Below, piece after piece: positions 10,037-20,976 of a DNA stretch of 64,000 nucleotides. The position numbers were made by a program, and so were the translations under genes. The notes beneath the pieces were generated by a model, which saw only the letters and a program-made list of their open reading frames with translations, made no database searches and was not told where the DNA came from. The number at the start of each line of letters is the position of its first letter. Positions within the stretch are counted from its first letter, which is position 1. The DNA comes from Limnephilus marmoratus. Taxonomy: Eukaryota; Arthropoda; Insecta; Trichoptera; Limnephilidae. The DNA lies in contig OU862909.1 in the NCBI GenBank assembly GCA_917880885.1, forward strand, positions 30,252,851 through 30,316,850. The letters run 5' to 3'.

Positions 10037-13012
10037 TTATGGTTGTTGTTTTTTTTTAAAGATTAATTTTACTTTTTTCTTGAATGATACAAAATCTGTA
10101 ATTTTTTTAATTTCTTCAGGAAGACTATTAAAATGTTTTATGCCTTTGTAAATATAATTATTGTGCATTTGTTGTGTTGAAAACAGAGGGATTTGGATGT
10201 TTAATTTATGCCTTAATGATGAGTTGAGTTTAAATTTTTTAGTTACATTTTCTTTGAATATTTGAAGTATTGAGTCTTTTTTATAGAGGTCTTCAATTTT
10301 TGGTACTTGGAAAATTTTGAACAATGATGCTGAAGGGAATGTTGGTTGTTTTTTTAATATAACTTTAATAATTAGTTTTTGTACCACTTTTACAGGACTT
10401 ACAATTTTTTCATATGCACCTCCCCATCCGATGATTCCATATTGAATTAGTGATTGGACTAGTGCGTAATAGACTTTTTTTAGGTTGTTTAATTTGAGAA
10501 TATTTCTTAATCTAATGAATATATAGATACATTTCCTAATACGCTTAACCAGTTCACATATGTGTCTGTTCCATTTCATATGTTGGTCTACAATTACACC
10601 CAGGTACTTTATTTCGGTTACATGGTTTAATATGGTACATGAATTATTACAGACATCTTTGTTACATTTTTTGTTGTGTATAATTATATTAATGTTGGGA
10701 TAAGTTTTGGCTTTATTTATTGAGAAAGGAATATAAACTGTTTTTTTTGCATTGATTGTAAGAAGGTTTGTATCGAACCAGGTTTTTAGGATTTGGATGT
10801 CATTATTTGCATTTTCATTTACAATTTTCCAGTCACTACCCTTAATTATGATAATCGTGTCGTCCGCGTAAGATATAACGGTTCCACTGAGGTTTTGTTT
10901 AAAAATATCGTTTACGTACATGATAAAAAGTAATGGTCCCAAAACAGTACCTTGCGGTATCCCAAAATCACTTGTGAGTGGTAGACTTGATGTGTGATTG
11001 ATTTTTACAGTTTGTGTTCTTTTGTGAAGATAACTTTTTAGCCAATTTAGTGCTCTGTCGTTAAAACCCACAACCTTTAATTTTTGTATTAATTTGACAT
11101 GTGATATACTGTCGAAAGCTTTTTGGAGATCTACAAAAATACCAACACATTTTAATGATTTGTCTAAAGCGTCTTGTATAGTACTAGATAATTTAGCAAT
11201 GGCGTCTTTTGTGCTTTTGTTTTCCATGAATCCAAACTGGTTTTCGTGAATTATGTTATTGACCTTAATGAAATGAGTTATTCTTTTTTTGGCAATTTTT
11301 TCAAATATTTTTGCAATGTTAGATAGTAAAGAAATAGGACGGTAATTGGTTGGTTCTTCCGGATTGCCGGTCTTAAATATTGGTATAATTACGGATTGTT
11401 TGTACATGGACGGAAATATTCCGGTTTGAAAACTTGTATTGATTATATGAGTTAATGGTTTTGATACTTGTGATTTTATACTTTTCAGTGTTTGTATTGT
11501 GATCCCATCAAAACCTGGGGCAGAACCACCCTTCATACTTGTAATGATTTGTTCGATTTCTTCTTTTGTTGTTGGTTGAAATAGTTCAAATGAATACTCA
11601 TTATTTACTGTAGTGTTTGGGTGATTTGGGGTCAGGTCTTGTTGGATTTTGCTAGCAAGGTTTTTTCCTACATTAGCAAAGAAGTTGTTAAATACATTTG
11701 CGGCTTCTAAGGGTTTATCTTTACAGCAAATTTTTGAATCATTGTGTCTTATTGAGTTGACTGTTTTATTTTTGAATTGTTTTTTTTCTATAATTTCATT
11801 TATGATGGACCAAGTCTTTTTACTGTCATTTTCAGCTAATTCAAGTTTTTGTTTGTAGTAGTCATCCTTTATGTTTTTTATAAGATATGTAAGTTTTTTT
11901 TTATAAGCTTTGAAATGTTTTTGTAATGTTATGTTTTCCGGTTGTTTTGTATATTGTCTATAGAGTGTTTCTTTGTGTCTAATTGAGATGATTAATCCTT
12001 GGGTTATCCATGGTTTGATTGGCTTAAATTTTGAGGATGGTTTTTGAGATGTGATATTCCTACAAGCATTTATGTGTACACTCAGTTTTTTATCAAATAT
12101 TTTGCAGCATTCTTCTACATCGTTACATTGATATATTTCCAGCCATTCTTTTTCGTTACTTAGTATTTTGGTGAGAGAATTTATGTTAATACTATGTTTG
12201 TATTTATCAATATTATTTACCGGAGTTGTGGTTGGTAATGAGAGGTTTTGATGTTTGTAGTCGTATTTAAATATACATGCATAATGATCCGTTACAGTTG
12301 TTTTTATTACAGCAGATGATATATTTTGTATGTCTTTGGTATTGGTGAATATATGATCGATACAAGATGGTCGTTGTCCAAAAATGTTTCTAGTATATGA
12401 ATTTATACATGAAATGTAATTTAATTCTGCTAACATGTTTAGATAGTTATCTTTATCGTTAGAGTAGTAATCATTAGCAATATTCACGTTAATATCTCCA
12501 ATGATTATTGTTCTTTTGTTTTTATGATGTTGTAATATGTTTTTTAATTCTTCTATGTATGAGGTTAGAGCAGAAGAGTGTGTCCGATAAATAGCAATGA
12601 TATTAAATGATCTATTCATGAAATTTATCTCCAAATTTAATAAATTAACATTATTCACCATTATTTCATCTACACTTGTGACAGCATAAATATTAGATAC
12701 AAATACGGCAATGCCGCTATTTCTGTTAATTTTATATTTTGTGGCGTAGTACGAGTAACCCGGTATATTATAATTAATTTCACTCGATGAATGCGTCTCT
12801 GATAATATTATACAATCAAGTCTGTTTAATTGTCTAATAGTTATTAGAAATTCTTCAAAATTTTTTTCCAAACTTCTCACGTTCATGTGTATTATTATTA
12901 AGCTAGCTGTAGGTTTTACATCTATAAAATCGTTTGTTTTATTTACCGTATCAAAAATTCTTTCGTCTATTTTATATGATTCATCGATTGCGTTTATTAT
13001 AAAGTCGTTCAT
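10037..13012 (-). CDS. LINE ORF2: AP endonuclease plus reverse transcriptase, intact
   Basis: 991 residues without a stop. The N-terminal third is an apurinic-type endonuclease: HMNVRSL near 42-48, SETH with E72, GDIN with D173 and N175, CIDHIF at 217-222, and TDH with D242 and H243. The RT follows: APGFDGI near 498-504, NYRPISLLSN at 556-565, NQFGFMENKST near 591-601, motif A FVDLQKAFD with D628, motif B GIPQGTVLGP at 684-693, YADD at 715-718, then KYLGVIVDQHMKW. In LINEs the endonuclease nicks target DNA and the RT primes copying of the element RNA from the nick. All listed catalytic residues are present, so the ORF could be functional. Domain order and motifs point to the Jockey/CR1 group; the exact clade is not settled. 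The ATG at 13012-13010 overlaps the TGA of an upstream ORF. Confidence 0.95.
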   Translation of the reverse strand: MNDFIINAIDESYKIDERIFDTVNKTNDFIDVKPTASLIIIHMNVRSLEKNFEEFLITIRQLNRLDCIILSETHSSSEINYNIPGYSYYATKYKINRNSGIAVFVSNIYAVTSVDEIMVNNVNLLNLEINFMNRSFNIIAIYRTHSSALTSYIEELKNILQHHKNKRTIIIGDINVNIANDYYSNDKDNYLNMLAELNYISCINSYTRNIFGQRPSCIDHIFTNTKDIQNISSAVIKTTVTDHYACIFKYDYKHQNLSLPTTTPVNNIDKYKHSININSLTKILSNEKEWLEIYQCNDVEECCKIFDKKLSVHINACRNITSQKPSSKFKPIKPWITQGLIISIRHKETLYRQYTKQPENITLQKHFKAYKKKLTYLIKNIKDDYYKQKLELAENDSKKTWSIINEIIEKKQFKNKTVNSIRHNDSKICCKDKPLEAANVFNNFFANVGKNLASKIQQDLTPNHPNTTVNNEYSFELFQPTTKEEIEQIITSMKGGSAPGFDGITIQTLKSIKSQVSKPLTHIINTSFQTGIFPSMYKQSVIIPIFKTGNPEEPTNYRPISLLSNIAKIFEKIAKKRITHFIKVNNIIHENQFGFMENKSTKDAIAKLSSTIQDALDKSLKCVGIFVDLQKAFDSISHVKLIQKLKVVGFNDRALNWLKSYLHKRTQTVKINHTSSLPLTSDFGIPQGTVLGPLLFIMYVNDIFKQNLSGTVISYADDTIIIIKGSDWKIVNENANNDIQILKTWFDTNLLTINAKKTVYIPFSINKAKTYPNINIIIHNKKCNKDVCNNSCTILNHVTEIKYLGVIVDQHMKWNRHICELVKRIRKCIYIFIRLRNILKLNNLKKVYYALVQSLIQYGIIGWGGAYEKIVSPVKVVQKLIIKVILKKQPTFPSASLFKIFQVPKIEDLYKKDSILQIFKENVTKKFKLNSSLRHKLNIQIPLFSTQQMHNNYIYKGIKHFNSLPEEIKKITDFVSFKKKVKLIFKKKQQP

Positions 13013-13509
13013 TTTGAGGTAGTAATAAATATAATAATAATATTGACATTCGGCTGGAAATACACTTCACATTTGCAAATATAGTAATACATGTGTAGAC
13101 TTGTATATATACTAGTAACGTAGAACTTGTATATATGCAAGTAATTTAAAAGGTTAGTTTCTATGGTTATAATTATACTAATTTTGTATTTATGAATGAG
13201 GATGTTAAGATGATAGAAATTATTTGAATAAGTGGTACCATAGGTTTTTAAAAGTGGTAGTTCTAAAGATAAATTTTTACAATATATGTTCATAGTTATG
13301 ATACAATTCCAGAGTTCAATCACATTCATATTGATATAAGTGATCATTTTCTGATACTGAGAGTCAATAGCAATAATAAATAGTTTATATTTTGTAATTT
13401 CAAAAGTGAAGTTTAGGTTAGGATTGTTGTAATGGAAAAATCTTTTCCTTATGAAATATTTTGAAAATATTTCTTTGAAATCTTTCTCTCTTCTTTGAAA
13501 AATTCTCAA
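13009..13509 (-). CDS. 166-codon ORF upstream of LINE ORF2, unrecognised
   Basis: The frame ends in TGA overlapping the ORF2 start as ATGA, an arrangement that can permit reinitiation. The product is rich in Ile, Asn, Tyr and Lys and lacks CCHC zinc knuckles, a coiled coil or an RRM that would mark a LINE ORF1. It may be a chance frame in AT-rich 5' sequence. I list it only because of the overlap with ORF2. Confidence 0.22.
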   Translation of the reverse strand: MRIFQRREKDFKEIFSKYFIRKRFFHYNNPNLNFTFEITKYKLFIIAIDSQYQKMITYINMNVIELWNCIITMNIYCKNLSLELPLLKTYGTTYSNNFYHLNILIHKYKISIIITIETNLLNYLHIYKFYVTSIYTSLHMYYYICKCEVYFQPNVNIIIIFITTSK

Positions 13510-13682
13510 TTACATTAAAATCTTACAGTACCAATATGAATATCGTTTCGTACATAATATAATATTCTGACTAATATAATTTAGCACGTATATTTCTACG
13601 GATTCTACATATCGTTTACATTTCGCTTTGAAGCCTCCCAACGTAACCGGATGTAATATGTACGGCACGTAAGGTGACGTGG

Positions 13683-13834
13683 TTGAAAAATTAGTTCATT
13701 AAATTTTCACATTGGGATTTTGGAAATTGGATCTCGGTTCAGAAACACACTCTCCAAATATCCAGGTTATAGAAAAACCTTTTTCTATTCATTTTTCACA
13801 AGTCTACATTGTAATTTTATTTTTTTTAACATTT
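13683..13834. other. Flank between LINE and family B, nothing recognised
   Basis: Short AT-rich spacer starting with the candidate target duplication of the LINE. Confidence 0.4.
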
Positions 13835-14500
13835 GCTCCACACAGGAGACCTTAAGAAAAATAAATCGCCTCAAGGCCTGTGTCATCTTTGGGGATGCTG
13901 TATGGAGATTCTTTTTAGGGAAAGGAAGGAGAGGAAGGTCTGAGAAGGAAAAAGTTATGAGGGGTGGATAGGAATCGGGGGTCAGTGCCAGTGACAGTGC
14001 AGTACTCTGGACTGCCATCAATAGGATAAGATGCTGCCATCAAAAGTTATGATGCATAGATGGGGCCTTAAAGAGTCGGCAATGTGTGAATGCGGTGCGG
14101 TGCAGACCACCAAACATGTGGTAAACGAATGCCCGCTCCATTCATTCCCCAGCGAGATTGATGAGGTCCACAGGGCAACGCCTGAGGCCCTAGACTGGCT
14201 CGCAGACCTAGACGTCCCCCTCTGACCCCCCATCATACGAAAGAAGAAAAAGTGCCGGACGTGACAGTGCCAGGAGTGACGGACTTTTGAAATCATACCT
14301 CCCACTCCCCATTTCCGAGAGAGGTCAAAAGGTTTCCCTCATCCAGTCTCTCCCAATCTGGCCCACCACGCAGTAAATTCCGGCCTGCCCTGCTAAGTTA
14401 CCAAACGTAGGGAACCATTAGGGATGACCTACGGCAGATGTGTTAATTATCCATTAAATGATTCATGGGGCGGTAGTATCCACACCCGCCTCCCAAATTG
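13835..14500 (+). repeat. Family B repeat, near full length, interrupted by a LINE 3' end
   Basis: It starts GCTCCACACAGGAGACCTT and ends CGCCTCCCAAATTG, the two ends shared by other copies. Internal landmarks are GTGTCATCTTTGGGGATGCT, TTTTTAGGGAAAGGAAGG, AGGAGTGACGGACTT, GTCAAAAGGTTTCCCTC and CACGCAGTA. The insert at about 13996-14260 splits the phrase that normally reads CAGTGTGTCCAGGAGTGAC. Confidence 0.85.
13996..14260 (+). pseudogene. LINE ORF2 C-terminus (zinc-finger tail) inserted in family B
   Basis: The frame ending at TGA 14223-14225 encodes HRWGLKES, then CECG and HVVNECP, a CCHC-type finger, and it ends WLADLDVPL. This is the typical C-terminus of R1- or Jockey-group LINE ORF2. 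Upstream the frame is closed by TAG at 14022, so this is a 5'-truncated stub. An AAGAAGAAAAA tail follows at 14242-14252. Flanks GTGCCAGTGACAGTG and GTGCCGGACGTGACAGTG look like an imperfect target duplication. Confidence 0.8.
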
Positions 14501-15450
14501 AAATTTTGTTTGATTGTTTCAAAAAATAACATATTAACCGAATGGTTTTTGGGGAATTTCAACATTTGTTTCATATTTCTAAATTTGTATATATATATAT
14601 TTCTTACATTATTTATTAAAACACAAAAAGTGTTTACCTGTAATAAATCATTGTAAAATCTTTCATGCATAAGGCGACTCTTCTCAAACAAAAATAGTTC
14701 TATAGATTTCTACTATTTTAATACTTTGTTTAATCTGTAACTGTTCGTTATTTAATCAACATCGTTGTTTTCGTGGTTGTTCTCTAGGCTTGTTGATCGG
14801 TGGTTAAAAATCCTATCAAAAATATTAATAACCTTTTTCATCAAACAGCCATATTTACAATATTAAATATTTTATTATTTAATCGAAAGTTTATTAACTG
14901 CCTGGGGTGATTTCAAAAATATTGAGACTTTTACTACAAGTAATTTTGAAAATGTTGGTAATTCGAAATTCATGTTTTTTGCTACAACATTAAATTATGA
15001 TATTACAAGGGTTAAACCGACATAAGAAGTTTTTGCAAAAGGTAACAGAATTTTATTCTGATATCAAACGAATTATAATAAATTGCTTCAATTCAAAAAT
15101 GTTAAATAAATAATACAATGTTTTTGTTATTTCGAAACTCAAAAGTTACTAACATAATATCAGAGAATATTTTACACTTAAATTCGTTTATAATTACTTA
15201 CATGGAAAACCTAAAACAATAAAAAAGGTTACCTTCTGTCAGAATTCAAACCAGCATCCTCCAGTTTCAGAGCTCAGGAGGTTACCAATATTTCGCAAAA
15301 GGTCGTGTGGAAGGAAATTTGTCATAAAAGAAACATTAAACAAGGCTTTTCAAAGGTCAAAATAAAATTATTTTCTTTCCGACGTATGTTGTTTTCCAAA
15401 TTAAAACTTTTTTTTGTTCTGAGTTATCCCTCTCTATCCTAAACACAGAA
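14501..15450. other. AT-rich interval, nothing recognised
   Basis: About 950 bp with no convincing ORF and a short (TA)n run near 14588-14600. The translation at 14443-14691 (reverse) has no recognisable motif. Confidence 0.4.
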
Positions 15451-15570
15451 TCCTATTAATATTATAAAGGCGAAATTTTGTATGGATGTATATTTGTTAC
15501 TCTTTCACGCAAAAAATACTGATGGGCCTTAAAAATTCTTTCACTAATAGAAAGCTACATTATTTCGAGT
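15451..15570 (+). repeat. Helitron-like 5' end
   Basis: TCCTATTAATATTATAAAGG followed by CGAAATTTTGTATGGATG and TTACTCTTTCACGCAAAAA is a repeat start I know from insect non-autonomous Helitron-like elements, which begin with TC. No matching CTAG end in the same orientation is evident nearby. Confidence 0.45.
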
Positions 15571-15690
15571 AATATAAGCTATATATTGGTAAGTTCTGGC
15601 GTTATGAATAAGCTCTGGCGTTATAAAATTATTTATTATGCGTTTATTGTCCGGACGAAAAGCAAAGCGTTTCTTGGTAACTATAAGTAA

Positions 15691-16151
15691 CTAGCTGGTC
15701 CCGGCATGCGTTGCTATGCCATTTAATAAAGAAATTGTTTCTCCCTGAGTGTCCTTTCCCATTCGTCCCGTTCCCCTTCCGCCTCCCCTTCTTCTCCTGC
15801 GTCATCTTCCCCTCTCGCGTTCCCACTCCGTCACCTCCACCTTCTCTTTCCCCACTCCACTCGAACCCCCCTCCCGAATTTTCCTCCCCCCTCCCGGGTC
15901 CCCCTCCCCCCTCCCAGGTTCCCCTCCCCCTCCCTCCCTCCCGCTTTCCATACATTCAGATTTCAAACCTCGCGTGCCACCAATAGCAATTTTTTATACA
16001 AATTTCATAATGCCAGAGCTCACCGGAAGTTTTATAAAAACCTTTTCCTGTCAATAAAGAACACACAAAAAAAGAATTATCGAATTTGGTGTAGTCGTTC
16101 GAAAGTTGTGCGCTTAGCAACACATTCAGCGACTCATTTTTATATTATAGA
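15691..16151 (-). repeat. Helitron-like non-autonomous element with CT-rich core
   Basis: In reverse orientation it starts TCTATAATATAAAAATGAGT and ends GCCGGGACCAGCTAG, the TC...CTAG pattern of Helitron-like repeats. The core at 15760-15950 is a CT-rich low-complexity tract on the plus strand. Proline/serine-rich frames read across it are artefacts. Confidence 0.5.
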
Positions 16152-16228
16152 TTATTTGACGTGCGCTGTCATTTTGTTATTTGTTTAGGTTACTACGGAG
16201 ATCCCTTTGATGGTTAAAATTATACCAA

Positions 16229-16275
16229 TCTATGCTAATATTATAAATGCGAAATTACGTGTGTTTAATTGTTAA
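16229..16275 (+). repeat. Second Helitron-like 5' end
   Basis: TCTATGCTAATATTATAAAT followed by GCGAAATTACGTGTG resembles the start at 15451. Similarity fades within about 50 bp. Confidence 0.4.
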
Positions 16276-17279
16276 GCTTTAATAGGTGGCAAGCGAGCTG
16301 TTTAAAAAATTAATGTATGGTGGCTAAATGAAGCATTTGTTTCTGTTTAAATTTGTAGGGATGGCAGTTATGATTTCTTTTCTTTATTCTATTTTCATAA
16401 ATGACACCGTAGTCTTGCAATGGGACAGATTTACAATAATTTATAATTTAATCAAAATAAAGTATAACATTTCAATGACACAACAACTATAGGGATGGTG
16501 AACATTGGACGCTGGAAGGGAATCTGACTCACCTGGATTTCCCACCGCACATTCTTGTTGTGTTATTATGTCAGCGATAACATCCAAGCACATGCCCAAT
16601 CTCCTTTTCAATCGACATTAAGAACTGAGAGATCAACTCCTACATGAGTTGATCATTTCGCTGGCGCTGGTTCCTAACAGACTCTTTTAACAGTCGACAT
16701 TGAATGCACCGAGTGACCACTGTGGATCACAGCACAGCACTTGACAGAATTATTCTTCCACAGTTAATTATTGTTTACAAGTAGTATTGTCAGACATGAT
16801 AGGTTTTAATTGCAGGTGTGATGAAGAATGATACATATAGTTGCGTCAACAATAATATAAATGTCATTTTCAAATCAATCCAAAAAAACCTACATTAAAT
16901 ACACACGAGACTTTCTGTGAGAAAATATACCTCCTAGATTCTAGAAAACGTCCTTATATAAATTTGTGTGTGCCACCAATAAAGCAACCACAGCCAAATT
17001 GCGAATTGTAACAACGCTTAATAGTTCCAATTTCGGCCGCACATTCCGCCATAAGTTTCCATTCCGTCTCCCGCACATCTGTTAGAATGTTCGTGTATTT
17101 ATTGGCCCTACCGCCACCCGCCCTAAACACATATCGCCCTGCGAGGATGACATTAACGGGCCCGACCTCACTTTATTCAATCTACCATCGGTTAGGACCG
17201 CTGCCGGATGTTGAGAGTGTGCGACGCACACGGGCGACCGAAACAAGGGGGAAACCTCTTGAATATATATTGATGTAAT
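16276..17279. other. Unassigned interval of moderate GC
   Basis: I see no repeat landmarks and no convincing coding frame. The small frame at 17087-17278 has no known motif. It may be single-copy sequence or an unrecognised element. Confidence 0.35.
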
Positions 17280-17945
17280 CTATTTGTAAACTACATTGAA
17301 CATGTAATTTTTTTAGTTATAATGTTGCCAATTTCATTGAATAATTTAAATAAATAATAATAATTTAATTTAATAATAATAATTTAATTCAATTTCATAA
17401 GATATTATTATTATTATTTCTATTCTGGTCACTACCTGACTTGGCATTCTTCATCACCGATTAATTCGTGATTTTTCGTATACTCCGTAATACCTTTCTT
17501 TTATTTGTTGAAATTTTATATTATCTTCAATACATGGCTCCTAAGACCATTTCTTACTGTTTACTTGTCATACTTTTTTTTTTATATTTATAACTTTTGT
17601 ACTTTATTATTTATAACTTTTGTACTTTATTATTTATAAAGGTAAACTTATAGTCTAAATTATTTCCTGCCTTTCAACTTTTTATTTTAACTTTTTACTT
17701 TTACATTATACTTTATATTTTATAGTTTACACTTTTACTTTATACTTTCATTTTATATATCTTAATTCTATTTATTACTCATTACCTTAACTTCTTTTTT
17801 TACCTTTTGTTTTTATTTTTAACTCTACATTTATATGTCACTTTCTCATGTTATTGTATTATAATATATATAAATATAATTATGTCAATGGCACATGTTG
17901 TGCCGTATGTTTTGAAATAAATAAATAAATAAATAAATAAATTAT
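17280..17945 (+). other. AT-rich tract ending in (AAAT)n, possible LINE 3' UTR
   Basis: Runs of TTTATAACTTTTGTACTT and related words are followed by GCACATGTTGTGCCGTATG and then about seven AAAT units (17914-17942). A short tandem-repeat tail after a UTR-like tract is typical of LINE 3' ends. No ORF2 sequence is visible upstream, so this is tentative. TTATTTATAACTTTTGTACT is itself duplicated near 17590-17640. Confidence 0.4.
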
Positions 17946-18174
17946 ATCAAGAGGTACTAATCTTACCTTAGAATCGTTTTGAAAAATGTAAGTAAGACTT
18001 ATGGGTCGACCGAGACAGGTTTTTATAATAATATTAATAGCTAAATTGAGAAAAAAATGAAAATGCGCTCTTTTTGCATAATAAAGCATATTTAAGAATG
18101 TAATAATAATTTTTTTTAAATAGTTTTAATGAACAAAATTGAACAACGTGATGTTGTATCACATAAAAAGCAAT

Positions 18175-18505
18175 TTTTCTGCGTTTTCACCCTTCAAAGA
18201 GTGTCGCCTCATGTCGTATAATTGCTAAAGAAATTAACGAACGGCGCGGCGCGGCGGCGGCAGCAGCGGTAAGTAAAACCCGCCTCACTGCCAGCCGACC
18301 AATCACAATCGACAGCTCTCTCACGCACTGACACCAAGTGACGAATGTGGACGCGCGCGGTAGATTTGAATCCCATTATCCCACACCGTACCAACTTACA
18401 ACGGTCTCGGTTATGGCCCAGAATCTCGATTTATGAACAGAGTTCTGGGTAGAATTTGTAGCCGAGAATGCCGAGACCGAGACCGAAATCTCGGTCGACC
18501 CTTAG
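18175..18505. other. GC-rich island with CGG/CAG repeats and a CTCGG inverted repeat
   Basis: Around 18240-18268 lies GCGGCGCGGCGGCGGCAGCA, then CCAAT-type words (GACCAATCACAA) and CG-rich GTGGACGCGCGCGG. At 18400-18505, ACGGTCTCGGTT faces CCGAGACCGAGACCG in inverse orientation. It could be a small CpG island or the end of an unrecognised element. No coding frame is convincing. Confidence 0.35.
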
Positions 18506-18601
18506 TAAGACACTTGGAAGAAATTAACTTCACCATTTTTTTTTAAATACTGTTTTTAACATGATATCTAGTCAATCCAAGGGAGCCTGCTAAGCCTCAA
18601 T

Positions 18602-18883
18602 ATAAAGTTCTATGCCATCAAAACCGTGGTTTCAACAATTCCTCCATTTTATCCAAAAAAGAAATTTCCCCACCTATTTGAAAGAGAATTGGCATTGTTC
18701 CACTCTATAAATATCACGTTGTTTGACTCCAAAGATTGTACGTTCTGTGGTCTAGAAGTGGGAACTTTAGATCTTATATTTGTTGGTTGTCCCTCTCTAA
18801 ACAAATATACTCTCTCCTATCAAGCCATATCTAAAATTGTCTCCCCTTCATTCAACATCACATTCGTCTGTAATCTGAAATAA
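18602..18883 (+). pseudogene. Possible LINE ORF2 C-terminal remnant
   Basis: The frame ending at 18883 contains CTFCGLEVGTLDLIFVGCP, which has the spacing of the Cys-rich finger near the C-terminus of many LINE ORF2 proteins, but the expected histidine is absent. The sequence is diverged, and no RT motif is present. Confidence 0.35.
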
Positions 18884-19621
18884 TGACCTAGAAAAAACCT
18901 TAAAGGGTGAAAGCCAGAAATATTTTTAAAAAAAGTGATATAATTATTATTATATATAATTATAATAACCATGCAACACAAACAAGCATTGCAACCTAAG
19001 AAAAACAACAGGAGATCTGCAAGAGTAAAGGCGACCAAACAAACCTTCGTTGAAATATACATGATCTTCGAAACATTTGTTGTACTGAAAATGTATTTAT
19101 GTTTCATTAAGGCTTACGAAAGCCACCCAAATCACGATTTGTGAATGATTTTACCACGTTTATTATTAATTTTTTTAACTAGTAGGTAGCTCTTTTCGCA
19201 TACTGGCCTTACCCCCCACTGCGGCCCTGTTCGACCGCTTCTCATCACTAGGCCGTAGCACGGGCTCAATGGGGCCAAAACTCCGAATGGAGCCGGCCTT
19301 CCCGACATTCTGAAGCTAAAAGCTAAATGACGGCTTCTAAACACATAAAATTTCATGAATAAAGCAACGTGACGTGAAGTGCTTCAAATGTAATTGAGTG
19401 GATGATTATCATACAAGATATGGTTACTGTGTCAAGACAACGACGGAAATTTCCTGCAAATAGTAAACGGAATGGTTTTTTGTTGCTTAGGAGCAACATT
19501 ATTACTTATTTTAATGGTTATTCAAGTCCCGTTGAGAATGAGCCCTGATTTTATTTTTAAGACACTTAATGTTCCTAACCTGCAAAAATTGTATTAAAAA
19601 AATATCCTGCTTCATCAATTT
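18884..19621. other. Unassigned interval
   Basis: AT-rich sequence, with a GC-richer patch at 19210-19300 (CCCCCCACTGCGGCCCTGTT). I recognise no coding sequence or repeat landmarks. Confidence 0.35.
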
Positions 19622-19960
19622 AAAAATACACACATGTTTGAAGAACGAATATGTACAAGAGCCTTAAGAAATTCAAATGTAAAATCTTTTAACCTCCCAG
19701 TTTGTCAAACTTCTTATGGGCAAATATAATGCAACAAAGCTGTTCAATTCTCTACCTCCTGAAATTAGAAACACGCAAACCAAAAGTGCATTTAAAAGTA
19801 AAATCATTGATCACCTCAAATAAACATATCCATCACAAGTATTTAATAACATACTTACCTTTATACCTACTGTGTGTATATATTTAACCATGTACCTATT
19901 GCTATCTTCTATATATATATGTAACATACTTGAATTGTATATTTAATGAAAAAAGGATTT
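19622..19960 (+). pseudogene. LINE ORF2 C-terminal stub with 3' UTR, frameshifted
   Basis: One frame reads RALRNSNVKSFNLP. After a shift near 19720 another reads KLFNSLPPEIRN...SAFKSKIIDHL and stops near 19819. The phrase LFNSLPPEIRN followed by an F-K-rich end is the usual last segment of Jockey/CR1-type ORF2. AT-rich UTR-like sequence follows. The stub is 5'-truncated. Confidence 0.7.
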
Positions 19961-20574
19961 TATATCAACCTGTCATTTTCATAATATTACTTCAACAAAA
20001 TCTTAGATAACCACTCTGTACATAGCCATATCAACCAAAAAAAATTATAACTATTTTTAAATCAATTATTATTTTTTTATTGTATAAAAGTTACATACCA
20101 TGGGAATTTACACCCGCTAAGCTACTGCAAGTATTAGTTCCACGGATTAGTTAAAACAATACATGAAATAATCCTAAACACATCATTACCTAAATATCAC
20201 GCACGGGTCTATTGCACATCGTAAGGCAAAAAAGTGAGAATAGGAGAATAGAAAAGGAGGATAGTCGAGATACTTAGCCAGTGATTCAGAAAGAAATATA
20301 CATACAGATTTGCAATATGTGTTTAAAAAATGGATTAGAGGATATAAGAAAGAAGAATATTACCCCTATTTCTTAACCTAAACAAATATAACGTAACCTA
20401 GATAACTACATATACATAAATATGTACCTATTACGGTTGTGTGATTTAAGAAAAGCATCTGACCGTAAGTGCCACAGGAAGCCAATCAAAAAATTTGGAA
20501 ATGTTGTAATTCAAGAAATAGTGTATGATTTAAAAGCTACCTCCACAAACGACACTATTTAAAAAAAAAAATAT
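19961..20574. other. AT-rich interval, nothing recognised
   Basis: No ORF or repeat landmark seen. The left part may be the remainder of the LINE 3' UTR. Confidence 0.35.
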
Positions 20575-20938
20575 GAATACCGCACAAGTCCCCACTGCTC
20601 TCGTCTGGAGCCAGTGAGACTATGGCATCCCCAATTAGGGTATGTTGTGAGGCTGAAAATGATGCTGATGGGAAGGACATGTGCAAGATAAAGATGGGGA
20701 AGTACCTGGCTTTTCAGATTTGGTCACCAAACACGGCTAAAGCCATTACAAGAAACGTTTCAATTCTGAACGGTGGTCTTACACCAAGGCGATACTGAGA
20801 GCATCTTCCACTCTGGAACGTGCCGCAAATATACTATATATTAATTTTATTTCATTAATTGTGAAATAACGCCGGGATTCTATTCCGCGACCTTCGTATT
20901 ACGATTAGAGAGAGTTGCCTCTAGACGACGGAGGTCGT
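20575..20938 (-). repeat. SINE-A copy, near full length
   Basis: Read in reverse it runs from a tRNA-like head (GACCTCCGTCGTCTAGAGGC, B-box-like GGAATAGAATCCC) to a 3' end with CTCACTGGCTCC and GTGCGGTATTC. The B box is degenerate, suggesting an old copy. Confidence 0.85.
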
Positions 20939-20976
20939 CAAAAATAGTAATTCAAATATTAAGCGAACCCATCTTT

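Larger units (their letters stand above)
9700..13682 (-). mobile_element. Young LINE with intact ORF2 and poly(A) tail
   Basis: On the reverse strand the element ends in an unbroken run of 45 A (T run 9700-9744), with a 3' UTR at 9745-10036 and ORF2 at 10037-13012. A candidate target-site duplication flanks it: TTCAAAAATTA (9689-9699) and TTGAAAAATTA (13683-13693), 10 of 11 identical. That puts the 5' end at 13682 with about 670 bp upstream of ORF2. The ORF and tail are certain. The 5' boundary rests only on this short AT-rich match. Confidence 0.8.

Noticed and set aside
13720..14305. Frames at 13720-13971, 13785-14021 and 14018-14305 as genes
   Set aside because: They are shadow translations of a family B copy and of the LINE stub nested in it.
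15644..16057. Pro/Ser-rich frames (plus) and a Gly/Glu/Arg-rich frame (minus)
   Set aside because: They read through the CT-rich low-complexity core of a Helitron-like repeat; all frames stay open because stops are rare in such sequence.
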